Shown piece by piece: positions 38,859 to 50,747 of a stretch of DNA of 64,000 nt. Position 1 is the first letter of the stretch, and each line of letters starts with the position of its first letter. The DNA comes from an uncultured Lachnospiraceae bacterium (GTDB taxonomy: Bacteria > Bacillota > Clostridia > Lachnospirales > Lachnospiraceae), in NCBI GenBank assembly GCA_946614165.1, contig CAMOGQ010000004.1, positions 1-64,000 of the forward strand, written 5' to 3'. The notes below the pieces were generated by a model. The model did no database searches and was not told where the DNA came from. It saw only the letters and a list, made by a program, of their open reading frames with translations. The position numbers were made by a program, and so were the translations under genes.

Positions 38859-40079
38859 ATGATACAGATCGCAGTACTTGGATTCGGCACAGTCGGCAGC
38901 GGCGTCGTCGAGCTGATCGATAAGAACCAGGATGCCATCCGGGCCAGATTCCCCGAGGGCGTCCATGTAAAATATATCCTGGATATCCGTGAGTTTCCCG
39001 GCTCTCCCTATGCGGACAGGGTCGTTCATGACATGAACGTGATCCTGGAGGATCCCGAAGTCAGCATCGTCTGCGAGACCATGGGCGGCAAGGAACCGGC
39101 CCATACCTTCTCCAGGAGCGCTCTGGAAAGGGGAAAGAGCGTCTGTACCTCCAACAAGGAGCTGGTGGCGGCCTTCGGTCCCGAACTGATCCGGACCGCC
39201 AGAGAGCATAACTGCTCCTATCTGTTCGAAGCCAGCGTAGGAGGCGGCATTCCCGTGATCCGTCCCCTCCTGTCCGCTCTGACCCAGGAGAAGATCACTT
39301 CTATTCTGGGCATCCTGAACGGCACCACCAACTATATCATGACCCGCATGGAAGACGAGGGCATGGACTTCGACGAGGTCCTGAAGATTGCCCAGGAAAA
39401 GGGCTATGCCGAGCGCAATCCCGAGGCGGATGTGGAAGGCCACGATGCCTGCCGCAAGATCGCCATCCTTTCCTCCCTGGTGGCCGGAAAGACCGTCCGC
39501 TACGAGGATATTCCCTGCGAGGGCATCAGTAAGATCACCACAGAGGACATGAAGTACGCCCGCTCCATGAACATGGCCGTAAGGCTTCTGGGCATGAACC
39601 GGCAGGAAGAGGACGGCTCCCTCTATGTCAGAACGGCTCCCTTCCTGGTCCCCGAAGAACATCCCCTTCATAGTGTATCGGGTGTCTTCAATGCCGTCTT
39701 CATTCACGGCAACATGGTGGACAATCTCATGTTCTACGGCCGCGGCGCCGGCAAGCTTCCCACCGCCAGCGCGGTGGTGGCGGACGTCATGGACTGTGCC
39801 CGCAATATCGGCAGGAACATTCCGATTTACTGGTCCGACGAGGTCAAGACTCTGGCGGATCCCAGCACGGAGAGCAGACAGTTCTTTGTCCGCGTGGATA
39901 TTTCCGAAAAGGAACTGGCCAGGACCCTCTTCAAGGGGGCTCAGGAGGTCAGGGCGGAAGGCATGGAAGGCGAGTTCGCCTTCGTGACCGAAGAGCAGAC
40001 CGAGGCGGAATTCGACAGAAAGACCCGGAGTCTTGCCACTCTGAAAAACAGGATCCGTTTACTGGACCTTGGCAAATAA
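38859..40079 (+). CDS. hom: Homoserine dehydrogenase
   Basis: IAVLGFGTVGSGVVELI, NGTTNYIMTRM, AERNPEADVEGHDACRKIAIL; C-terminal ACT. Confidence 0.96.
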   Translation: MIQIAVLGFGTVGSGVVELIDKNQDAIRARFPEGVHVKYILDIREFPGSPYADRVVHDMNVILEDPEVSIVCETMGGKEPAHTFSRSALERGKSVCTSNKELVAAFGPELIRTAREHNCSYLFEASVGGGIPVIRPLLSALTQEKITSILGILNGTTNYIMTRMEDEGMDFDEVLKIAQEKGYAERNPEADVEGHDACRKIAILSSLVAGKTVRYEDIPCEGISKITTEDMKYARSMNMAVRLLGMNRQEEDGSLYVRTAPFLVPEEHPLHSVSGVFNAVFIHGNMVDNLMFYGRGAGKLPTASAVVADVMDCARNIGRNIPIYWSDEVKTLADPSTESRQFFVRVDISEKELARTLFKGAQEVRAEGMEGEFAFVTEEQTEAEFDRKTRSLATLKNRIRLLDLGK

Positions 40080-40103
40080 TCAGTCATAAAGAGGTTAGGA
40101 GAT

Positions 40104-41426
40104 TTGAAAAAGGTAGTTAAATTCGGCGGCAGCTCTCTGGCGGACGCCGTGCAGTTTAAAAAAGTCGGTGACATCATCCGGGCGGACGCATCCCGCGTCT
40201 ACGTAGTGCCCTCTGCCCCCGGCAAGCGTTTCAAGAAGGATACGAAGGTCACGGACCTTCTTTACAGGATGTTCCACCAGGCGGAGGAAGGAAAGGACTT
40301 TTCCGATACTCTGGCCGAAATCAGGAGCAGATACGAAGACATCATCACGGGCCTGGGCCTTTCTGATTTCTCCCTGGATCAGGAATTTGCCCTGATCGAG
40401 GAAAATATGAAGCAGTCTCCCGATGCGGACTACGCCGCATCCAGAGGCGAGTACCTGAACGGCAGGGTCATGGCCAGATACCTGGGCTATGAGTTCATCG
40501 ACGCCGCGGAGGTGATCTTCTTTGACGAGCACGGTGCCCTGATCGCCGACAAGACCAAGAAGGTCATGAGAGAGCGCCTGGACCAGGTGCCCAGAGCCGT
40601 CATTCCCGGCTTCTACGGCCAGGGCTTCGACGGAAAGGTAAAGACCTTCTCCAGAGGCGGCTCCGACATCACCGGTTCCATCGTGGCCGGCGCCTGCAGG
40701 GCCGACGTCTACGAGAACTGGACGGACGTATCCGGCTTTATGGTGGCCGATCCCCGTATTATCAACAATCCCGTCAGGATCGAGACCATCACCTACAGGG
40801 AACTGAGAGAGCTCTCCTACATGGGCGCCTCCGTTCTGCATGAGGATGCCATCTTCCCCGTCAGGAGCGAAGGCATTCCCATCAACATCCGCAACACCAA
40901 CGAGCCCGAGGCGGACGGCACCTGGATCGTGGAAAGCACCTGCCAGAAGTCCGGCTATGTCATCACCGGCATCGCGGGCAAGAAGGGCTTCTGCACCGTC
41001 CTGATCAACAAGGCCATGATGAACTCCGAGGTGGGCTTCGGCAGAAAGGTCCTCCAGGCCTTTGAAGAGAACGACATCTCCTTCGAGCACATGCCCTCCG
41101 GCATCGATACCATGACCATCGTGGTCCACGAGGATGAATTCATCCACAAGGAGCAGAGAGTCGTATCCACCATCCACAGGTATGCCCAGCCAGACTCCAT
41201 CGAGATCGAGTCCGATCTGGCCCTGATCGCCGTGGTAGGCAGGGGCATGAAGTCCATGCGGGGTACCGCCGGCCGTATCTTCTCGGCCCTGGCCCACGCC
41301 CATGTCAACGTCCGCATGATCGACCAGGGCTCCTCCGAGCTGAACATCATCATCGGCGTGGAGAACCACGATTTCGAGACAGCCGTCAAGGCCATCTACG
41401 ACATGTTCGTGCTGACCCAGATCTGA
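40104..41426 (+). CDS. Aspartate kinase
   Basis: VVKFGGSSLADAVQFKKV, TFSRGGSDITGSIVA, two C-terminal ACT-like repeats. Confidence 0.95.
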   Translation: MKKVVKFGGSSLADAVQFKKVGDIIRADASRVYVVPSAPGKRFKKDTKVTDLLYRMFHQAEEGKDFSDTLAEIRSRYEDIITGLGLSDFSLDQEFALIEENMKQSPDADYAASRGEYLNGRVMARYLGYEFIDAAEVIFFDEHGALIADKTKKVMRERLDQVPRAVIPGFYGQGFDGKVKTFSRGGSDITGSIVAGACRADVYENWTDVSGFMVADPRIINNPVRIETITYRELRELSYMGASVLHEDAIFPVRSEGIPINIRNTNEPEADGTWIVESTCQKSGYVITGIAGKKGFCTVLINKAMMNSEVGFGRKVLQAFEENDISFEHMPSGIDTMTIVVHEDEFIHKEQRVVSTIHRYAQPDSIEIESDLALIAVVGRGMKSMRGTAGRIFSALAHAHVNVRMIDQGSSELNIIIGVENHDFETAVKAIYDMFVLTQI

Positions 41427-41598
41427 GAAGGGAAAGTATTGGTCAAAACCGACAAAAAACCACGTGTGTTATAGGAAATTTTTTATGCAGGCGCCCAAAG
41501 CGGCGCTTGCATTTGTTTTATTTCTGAGATAATATATTAAAAATATTCAGACAATACAAAACACATCTGACAGGACCTTATAGCGGGAGGATAAAACG

Positions 41599-42111
41599 TT
41601 GGATACTGGTGTACTGGAAATCGTTGTTAATAAGAAGACTGACACGCTGCTGAAGATTATGAGGGTTCTCACAATCGTTCTTGCAGTGTGTTTTGTTATA
41701 TTAGGGACTCTTATGGGCGCCATGATCATTGGTCTTGTCCTGGGAGTCGCCTGCGGCGTGGCCTCCTACTTTGTGTGGCTCAACTGTGTCGTGGACTATG
41801 AATATGATTACGTGGAGAAGGAACTGCGGATCGCCAAGATCCTGCAGAAGCAGAAGCGCAAGGAACTGATCTCTTATCCTTTGGACAAGATCGAGATCCT
41901 GGCTCCCTCTTCCTCCTGGCATCTGGATTCCTACAAGAACCGCCAGATGGAAACGGCAGACTATTCTTCGGGCTACGAGGACAGGCTGCAGTATCAGTAC
42001 ACACTGGTCCTGAACAATAAGAAGATCCTTCTGGAGCTGGAAGGAGAGGATGCGGACAGGCTTCTGACCACCATCCGTACCTTTGCTCCCCGCAGCGTCT
42101 ACAGAGACTGA
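41599..42111 (+). CDS. Hypothetical membrane protein, 170 aa
   Basis: Two TM segments then soluble domain; probable TTG start with gcgggagg RBS. Confidence 0.75.
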   Translation: MDTGVLEIVVNKKTDTLLKIMRVLTIVLAVCFVILGTLMGAMIIGLVLGVACGVASYFVWLNCVVDYEYDYVEKELRIAKILQKQKRKELISYPLDKIEILAPSSSWHLDSYKNRQMETADYSSGYEDRLQYQYTLVLNNKKILLELEGEDADRLLTTIRTFAPRSVYRD

Positions 42112-43680
<1,569 letters not shown>

Positions 43681-43721
43681 TCTGGGACTGCCTGACATCA
43701 TACTTTTTATATCAGAAATGA

Positions 43722-43762
43722 CTGAGCACTTCCGTCCCCGGAGGGGGGCGGAAGTGCTGATT
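43722..43762 (+). terminator. Rho-independent-like terminator after guaB
   Basis: gagcacttccgtccccgg-agg-ggggcggaagtgctg followed by attcttc. Confidence 0.7.
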
Positions 43763-43960
43763 CTTCAATTAAAGAGTGACATAAGACGGTTTTGATGATA
43801 GAATAATCTGCGACCGTCTCAAGAATTCTGCCCGAAAGAGCTCAGGACTATCTGCGGCATTTCGGGCATTTTCGGATTTATTACAATGCTGAAAGGCGCT
43901 TCTGCTGCCCGCTGTCCGGGCAGAAAAGGACGCCCAGGACATCATAAGCGAGGAACTAAA

Positions 43961-45664
<1,704 letters not shown>

Positions 45665-45775
45665 GAAGCGGAAGAGAAGACCAATAAGAAATAAACAGGG
45701 AAAGACAGAGTTCCGTAAGGATACTCAGGTCATAAACGTAAACAACAGATCATCCGGCTGCACAGGCAGCCATCA

Positions 45776-45814
45776 GAATACCGCTGGCCTCAGGGCACAG
45801 CGGTATTTTTTTGA
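45776..45814 (+). terminator. Rho-independent terminator after glnS
   Basis: aataccgctg-gcctcagggca-cagcggtatttttttg. Confidence 0.9.
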
Positions 45815-46330
45815 GGGAATTGATGAAGCAAATCAGAAAGCGGAGGGTACGGGAAAAACGGAAGGAGACAGATTGAAGGCGAATAATCCGGAAAGGCATG
45901 AGGGTCAGAAAGAGATTCCTGACAGGATGTGAAGATCACGCATACTCTGGAGGAAGAAGAGCAGAAAAGGACGAAATGCCAGAGAAAAATAGAGAAGAAT
46001 ATGGAGGATCTTCAACTTCCGGTGAGTTGAAAGAGGGACTTAGTCGGTGTAGAATAGACTCCATAAGGGATGATTTTGATCATCTGTCTGTATGGATACC
46101 CGCGGAGCGCATGTGAGTAGTTTCGGCAGTTGGCAGACGGGAGCTGCTTTTATCAGGGTGTTTCGGAGCTGAAATACAGGCTATATCGTGGACTGGACCG
46201 GGATTCGGAATGAATGCAGGCTTGTTAAGGTCAGGGTATTTTGAATAATATGAACAAAATATAAACATGCCTGAAAAAGTATTCCTAAACAACATTTATC
46301 AGAATATTCTGAAAAATACCTGCATAATCA

Positions 46331-46369
46331 CCCCTGAAAAATGGCGGAAATATGCCATTCCTGAAGGGG
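46331..46369 (+). other. Imperfect hairpin just 5' of CRISPR repeat 1 (leader end)
   Basis: cccctgaaaaatggc ... gccattcctgaagggg; outer CCCCT/AGGGG and inner AATGGC/GCCATT pairings. Confidence 0.6.
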
Positions 46370-46373
46370 CAGA

Positions 46374-46996
46374 GTAGAAATGATGATTAGCCCGCTTAGG
46401 GCATTGACACACTCCATCTTTCGCTATAATTCTCTGCAAAAAATGTGGTAGAAATGATGATTAGCCCGCTTAGGGCATTGACACAATTTTCTGAAATTCA
46501 GCCGCTCGCGATCGGGGCCGTAGAAATGATGATTAGCCCGCTTAGGGCATTGACACTTTATATACCAAATCTTTTCCTGTGGCACGGAGTTTCGTAAAAA
46601 TGATGATTAGCCCGCTTAGGGCATTGACACCTTTTACTGGATCTCCCAATACATAGTATGTCAGCTTGTAGAAATGATGATTAGCCCGCTTAGGGCATTG
46701 ACACACCGCCGTCGCCGCTTCGATTCCCGTAACCAGGTGTGGTAGAAATGATGATTAGCCCGCTTAGGGCATTGACACACTGTGGTATTCCGCGGAATAT
46801 ATTTCTTTCTCTTGTAGAAATGATGATTAGCCCGCTTAGGGCATTGACACACCGATTACTGTTTCTTTAGCGTTTAAAAAATTGCGTAGAAATGATGATT
46901 AGCCCGCTTAGGGCATTGACACAATACTCTTGCCTCCTTGCTAAAAACAGATTATCGACGTAGAAATGACATGCTCCCCGCTTAGGGGATGGGACT
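46374..46996 (+). CRISPR. CRISPR array: nine 37-nt repeats (last degenerate), eight spacers of 35 or 37 nt; type unassigned
   Basis: Repeat GTAGAAATGATGATTAGCCCGCTTAGGGCATTGACAC at 46374, 46448, 46520, 46594 (one G>A), 46668, 46742, 46814, 46886; degenerate copy at 46960; spacers 37,35,37,37,37,35,35,37 nt, all different. Confidence 0.98.
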
Positions 46997-47024
46997 GGCT
47001 CATTGGATTTGAACTCACAAAAAG

Positions 47025-47061
47025 AAGACCAGAGCACGATTATTATTCGTGTTCCGGTCTT
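47025..47061. other. Strong inverted repeat downstream of the CRISPR array
   Basis: aagacc-a-gagcacga ttattat tcgtgttc-c-ggtctt. Confidence 0.75.
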
Positions 47062-47334
47062 CGATTCATTTCTGGCCTGTAACAGTATTCTGATTTTCTT
47101 TGTTTCAGCTTTTCAGGTTCTTTGCAGCTTTACAGTCTGTTCTGCTGTTCCTGATTTTTGGCTTTCTTATCTTAATTCTATCCCTATATATTTGTTATCC
47201 GTATGCTTCATGCCTGCAATCCGGAGCCTTCCAGGATTCTGTTGAAGCGTCTTGATTTCCGGTATTGTTCGGCTTTGCCATGTGCTTGTGTTTGAACTGA
47301 CAGGTTCTGTTTTCTGTCACCGTAAGGTGCAGTG

Positions 47335-47958
47335 TCAGCGCTGCTTTGTCTGTGGTTCCTTCGTTTCACGCCTGTCCAGGGTGGTCAGGAAGGCGCCTAC
47401 AGCGGCCCTGTACTGGTCTTCCGGGATCTTTCCGAACTGCATATAGCCGCGCATGAGACCGCTCTTGCAGAAGGCCAGCATCAGATTCAGCTGGTCCACA
47501 TCTTCTTTTCTGTAGCCATGGGGGACCTTTGTCTGCTCATACAGGCCCTGGTAGGCTACCCTGGTCTTGCCGTGCAGGGTCAGAAGCGCTTCGGTTACCT
47601 GTGGATTCCTTTCCAGATCGGCATCCTGCAGAAAAAGAAGCATGCAGGGATAGGTCTTCAGGATCTCTGCTTCCATGGCCGCAAGGCGACTGTGGAGGGA
47701 GAAAAAGTCCGTTTCTTTGTTCCTGAATTCGTTTTTGACGGCCAGGAGCACATAGCGGGTGCTGTACTCGTAGAGAAAGGCATAGGTGCCCAGCTTGCTG
47801 CCGAAATAGTGGAAGAGGAGTCCTTTGCTGATACCGGCTCTTCCTACGATTTCATCGGTGCTTGCGTGAGCGTAGCCGTTCTCTGTAAAAACGGACAGGG
47901 CACTGTTGATGATGCGGTCCTGTTTGGATTTGTTCAGGTCAAAAAATCTTTCATTCAT
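47335..47958 (-). CDS. TetR-family transcriptional regulator
   Basis: MNERFFDLNKSKQDRIINSALSVFTENGYAHASTDEIVGRAGISKGLLFHYFGSKLGTYAFLYEYS. Confidence 0.93.
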   Translation of the reverse strand: MNERFFDLNKSKQDRIINSALSVFTENGYAHASTDEIVGRAGISKGLLFHYFGSKLGTYAFLYEYSTRYVLLAVKNEFRNKETDFFSLHSRLAAMEAEILKTYPCMLLFLQDADLERNPQVTEALLTLHGKTRVAYQGLYEQTKVPHGYRKEDVDQLNLMLAFCKSGLMRGYMQFGKIPEDQYRAAVGAFLTTLDRRETKEPQTKQR

Positions 47959-48169
47959 AGTGTTTTAAATATAGCACCGGCAATAGTACTTTTCAACAAA
48001 GCTTAAGGGGGATATCCGCATAAATACACAGAATATCATCTCAATAGGGACAGCTTTTAGTAAAATATAACTTTAATTTTGCTACGAAGTAGAGTATTAT
48101 TTTGACTAAAGTATAGTTTGTGTTTTTAATACATTTACTGTCAATTCAGAAACCGGAGGATAATGAATC

Positions 48170-48709
48170 ATGGGAAAATTAGGTAAGATCTTATTCAGCG
48201 CAACACTTGCAGGCGTGGCAGCAGCTACTGCTTACTATCTGATGGAAGAAAAGTCCAAGGGCGAAGCAGCAGAAGCACCCGAAAAGGAAGGGGAAGCTGC
48301 AGAAGACAGGAAGCAGACCATTAAGGAAGCTGCTACCAGGACCTATACCACCATCGTATCCAGCACCAGTGAAGCAGTCAGCAAGGCAAAGGATGTTCTG
48401 GCCGATTCCGCAGAGAAGGTCAAGGACATGCTTAAGGACGCTGAAGAAGAGATTACAGATGCTGTTGAAGCCGTTGAAGACAAGGTAGAAGAGTTTGCCG
48501 CAAAGGCTGACGAGGCAGATCCCGCCGAGGCCGTTCAGGAAGCAGTCGATGCAGCAGCCGAGAAGGCCGAAGAAGTCGCTGAAACCGTAGAAGAGAAGGC
48601 AGCAGAAGCAGTGGAAGCTGTCTGCGAGGCATGTGAGGAAGCTCCTGCCGAGGCAGAAGAAGCCGCTGAAGAGGCAGCCGAAGAAGAAAAGAAGGAAGAA
48701 GAAGCCTGA
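48170..48709 (+). CDS. Acidic Ala/Glu-rich coiled-coil protein with N-terminal hydrophobic anchor
   Basis: MGKLGKILFSATLAGVAAATAYYLMEEK then A/E/K/V-rich helix to the C-terminus; cggaggataatgaatcATG RBS. Confidence 0.8.
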   Translation: MGKLGKILFSATLAGVAAATAYYLMEEKSKGEAAEAPEKEGEAAEDRKQTIKEAATRTYTTIVSSTSEAVSKAKDVLADSAEKVKDMLKDAEEEITDAVEAVEDKVEEFAAKADEADPAEAVQEAVDAAAEKAEEVAETVEEKAAEAVEAVCEACEEAPAEAEEAAEEAAEEEKKEEEA

Positions 48710-48890
48710 TTTTTGAGAATACTGACGGAAACTCTGCCATCTGGAGCAGTTTTTTCAACGATTTTATTGTTCCTTCCACTTGACGATTAAGGGTCTCATA
48801 TATAGAATAAATGGGAACTGAAAACGACATCTGGAGTGGAACGGGCAAATGTTTGCGATTCAATGTATTCGAATTGAATAGATGATTATA

Positions 48891-48929
48891 AAGGCACGCA
48901 AGGGGGAGTTTTTCCTCTGAGCGTGCCTT
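48891..48929 (+). promoter_or_regulatory. Hairpin in the permease 5' leader
   Basis: aaggcacgc (48891-48899) / gcgtgcctt (48921-48929), perfect 9 bp, with a partly paired interior. Confidence 0.6.
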
Positions 48930-48999
48930 ATCTATGGAATTTAAAAACTTCCCTTTTCCTTACTGATGCACATTTTCAAAATATGAGGAGGATGAGACA

Positions 49000-50388
49000 A
49001 TGAACAATGAAAAGATCCAGATCGGTGAACAGGGCATTTACAATGCTTCTGAGCTGGGCGCAGGCAAAGTCCTGATCCTTGGCTTCCAGCATATGTTTGC
49101 CATGTTCGGCTCCACAGTCCTGGTCCCTGTTCTGACCGGCCTGAGCGTAGCCAATACCCTGCTGTTCGCAGGTCTCGGCACACTTCTGTTCCACTTTATC
49201 ACCAAGAAGAAGGTCCCCGCTTTCCTGGGTTCTTCCTTCGCTTTCCTGGCAGGCTACTTTGCCATTGCCCCCAACGGTGAAAAAGAACTTCTTCCCTATG
49301 CCTGCTTCGGCGTAGCCATCGCCGGCCTGGTATACCTCCTTCTGGCAGCTGCCTTCAAGGTATTCGGCGCCAGAAAGGTCATGAAGTTCTTCCCCCCTGT
49401 AGTAACAGGCCCCATCATCATCGCTATCGGTCTGAACCTGTCCGCAACCGCTATCTCCAGCTGCCAGTCCAACTGGCCCGTAGCTCTGGTAGCCATCGCC
49501 ATTGTCATTATCTGCAACATCTGGGGCAAGGGCATGATCAAGATCGTTCCCATCCTTCTGGGTGTGGTAGGCTCCTACCTCTTTGCGGCAGTGACCGGCG
49601 TCATCAACTTTGAGGCTGTTGCCCAGGCCCCTATTTTCGGCCTTCCGATCGAATATGACCGTACCGTGTTCTCCATCTTCACCGGCGGAAATACCAATAC
49701 CGGTCTTCTGATCACAGCCATTATGACCATCGTTCCCATTTCCCTGGCTACCATGATGGAGCACGTAGGCGATATCTCCGCCATCTCCTCCACCGTAGAC
49801 AGGAACTTCATCAAGGATCCCGGCCTGCACCGCACCCTGACCGGTGACGGTCTTGCCACCACCCTTGCTTCCCTGTTCGGCGCACCCGCCAACACCACCT
49901 ACGGTGAGAACACCGGTGTCCTGACCCTGACCAGAGTTTATGATCCCATGGTCATCCGCCTGGCAGCCGCCCTGGCCATCCTGTTCTCCTTCTTCCCCAA
50001 GTTCGCGGCCATCATCGAGGTCATGCCTTCCGCAACCGTCGGCGGCATCTCCCTGATCCTCTACGGTATGATCTCCGCAGTCGGTGTCAGAAACGTGGTC
50101 GAGACCAATGTTGACTTCTCCAAGAGCCGCAACGTTCTGATCGCAGCCCTGATCCTGGTTCTGTCCATCGGTATCAACTACAACGGCGCCATCGCCTTTA
50201 ACGTTGGCAGTGTCAGCATCAGCCTTTCCGGTCTGGCCATCGGTTCCCTGGTAGGTATCGTCATGAACGCCATCCTGCCCGGCAAGGACTTTGAATTCGA
50301 CGAAGAAGAGCCTTCCAAGACAGGCGTCAACTTCGAGATGATCAACGGCGAGACTCTGGCAGAGCAGCTCTCCAAGAAGAAAAAGTAA
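49000..50388 (+). CDS. Uracil-xanthine permease family (NCS2) transporter
   Basis: ILGFQHMFAMFGSTVLVPVLTGLSV, FPPVVTGPIIIAIGLNL, FGAPANTTYGENTGVLTLTRVYDP. Confidence 0.95.
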   Translation: MNNEKIQIGEQGIYNASELGAGKVLILGFQHMFAMFGSTVLVPVLTGLSVANTLLFAGLGTLLFHFITKKKVPAFLGSSFAFLAGYFAIAPNGEKELLPYACFGVAIAGLVYLLLAAAFKVFGARKVMKFFPPVVTGPIIIAIGLNLSATAISSCQSNWPVALVAIAIVIICNIWGKGMIKIVPILLGVVGSYLFAAVTGVINFEAVAQAPIFGLPIEYDRTVFSIFTGGNTNTGLLITAIMTIVPISLATMMEHVGDISAISSTVDRNFIKDPGLHRTLTGDGLATTLASLFGAPANTTYGENTGVLTLTRVYDPMVIRLAAALAILFSFFPKFAAIIEVMPSATVGGISLILYGMISAVGVRNVVETNVDFSKSRNVLIAALILVLSIGINYNGAIAFNVGSVSISLSGLAIGSLVGIVMNAILPGKDFEFDEEEPSKTGVNFEMINGETLAEQLSKKKK

Positions 50389-50418
50389 ATAAGGAACCTG
50401 CATACAGGCAGGAATAAA

Positions 50419-50456
50419 AGGAATGCTGTCAGCGCTGGCAGCATTCCTTTTTTATT
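50419..50456 (+). terminator. Rho-independent terminator after the permease gene
   Basis: aaggaatgctgtcag-cgc-tggcagcattccttttttattt. Confidence 0.9.
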
Positions 50457-50747
50457 TCAGTCTCTTTTATTTCGATCATTTTTTTCCGATCTCTTTTTCA
50501 GGCACTTTTTGTCTTTCTGATTTCGGTCCCGGGCCTTTCCTGCCTTACTTCCGGCCAGCCTTTCCCCTTTCTGTCCCCTGGCCCTTTACCCCTGCCCGCC
50601 TGCGCCCGCCTGCGGGATTTTTGATAAAAACAGAACGGATGTTTATTTCCTCCCCGTCCGGTGGTATACTGGTGGAGACCGGTCTGACCGGATGAGAAAG
50701 CCCCAGGGGCTTTCTCAGCAGGCAGTGTGTTTTTTGGAGAAGTATTT

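Noticed and set aside
45898-46116. 72-aa ORF upstream of the CRISPR array
   Set aside because: No clear RBS, no recognisable family, atypical composition; not supported as a gene.
46661-46852. 63-aa minus-strand ORF with repeated MCQCPKRANHHFY
   Set aside because: It is a translation of the CRISPR repeats, not a protein gene.
46374-46996. Type V-A (Cas12a) assignment, because the reverse-complement repeat ends in ATTTCTAC
   Set aside because: The matching GTAGAT half-stem of Cas12a repeats is missing; the match is too short to support the type.
47332-48006. 224-aa plus-strand ORF
   Set aside because: Antisense to a well-supported TetR regulator; no recognisable protein features.
48780-48995. 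Guanine/purine riboswitch upstream of the permease
   Set aside because: CTCATATA resembles the P1/J1-2 start, but the TTTCTACC core and loop-loop arms were not found.
50423-50695. 90-aa ORF between the permease and addB genes
   Set aside because: Starts inside the permease terminator and is Phe/Pro-rich without a recognisable domain; likely spurious.
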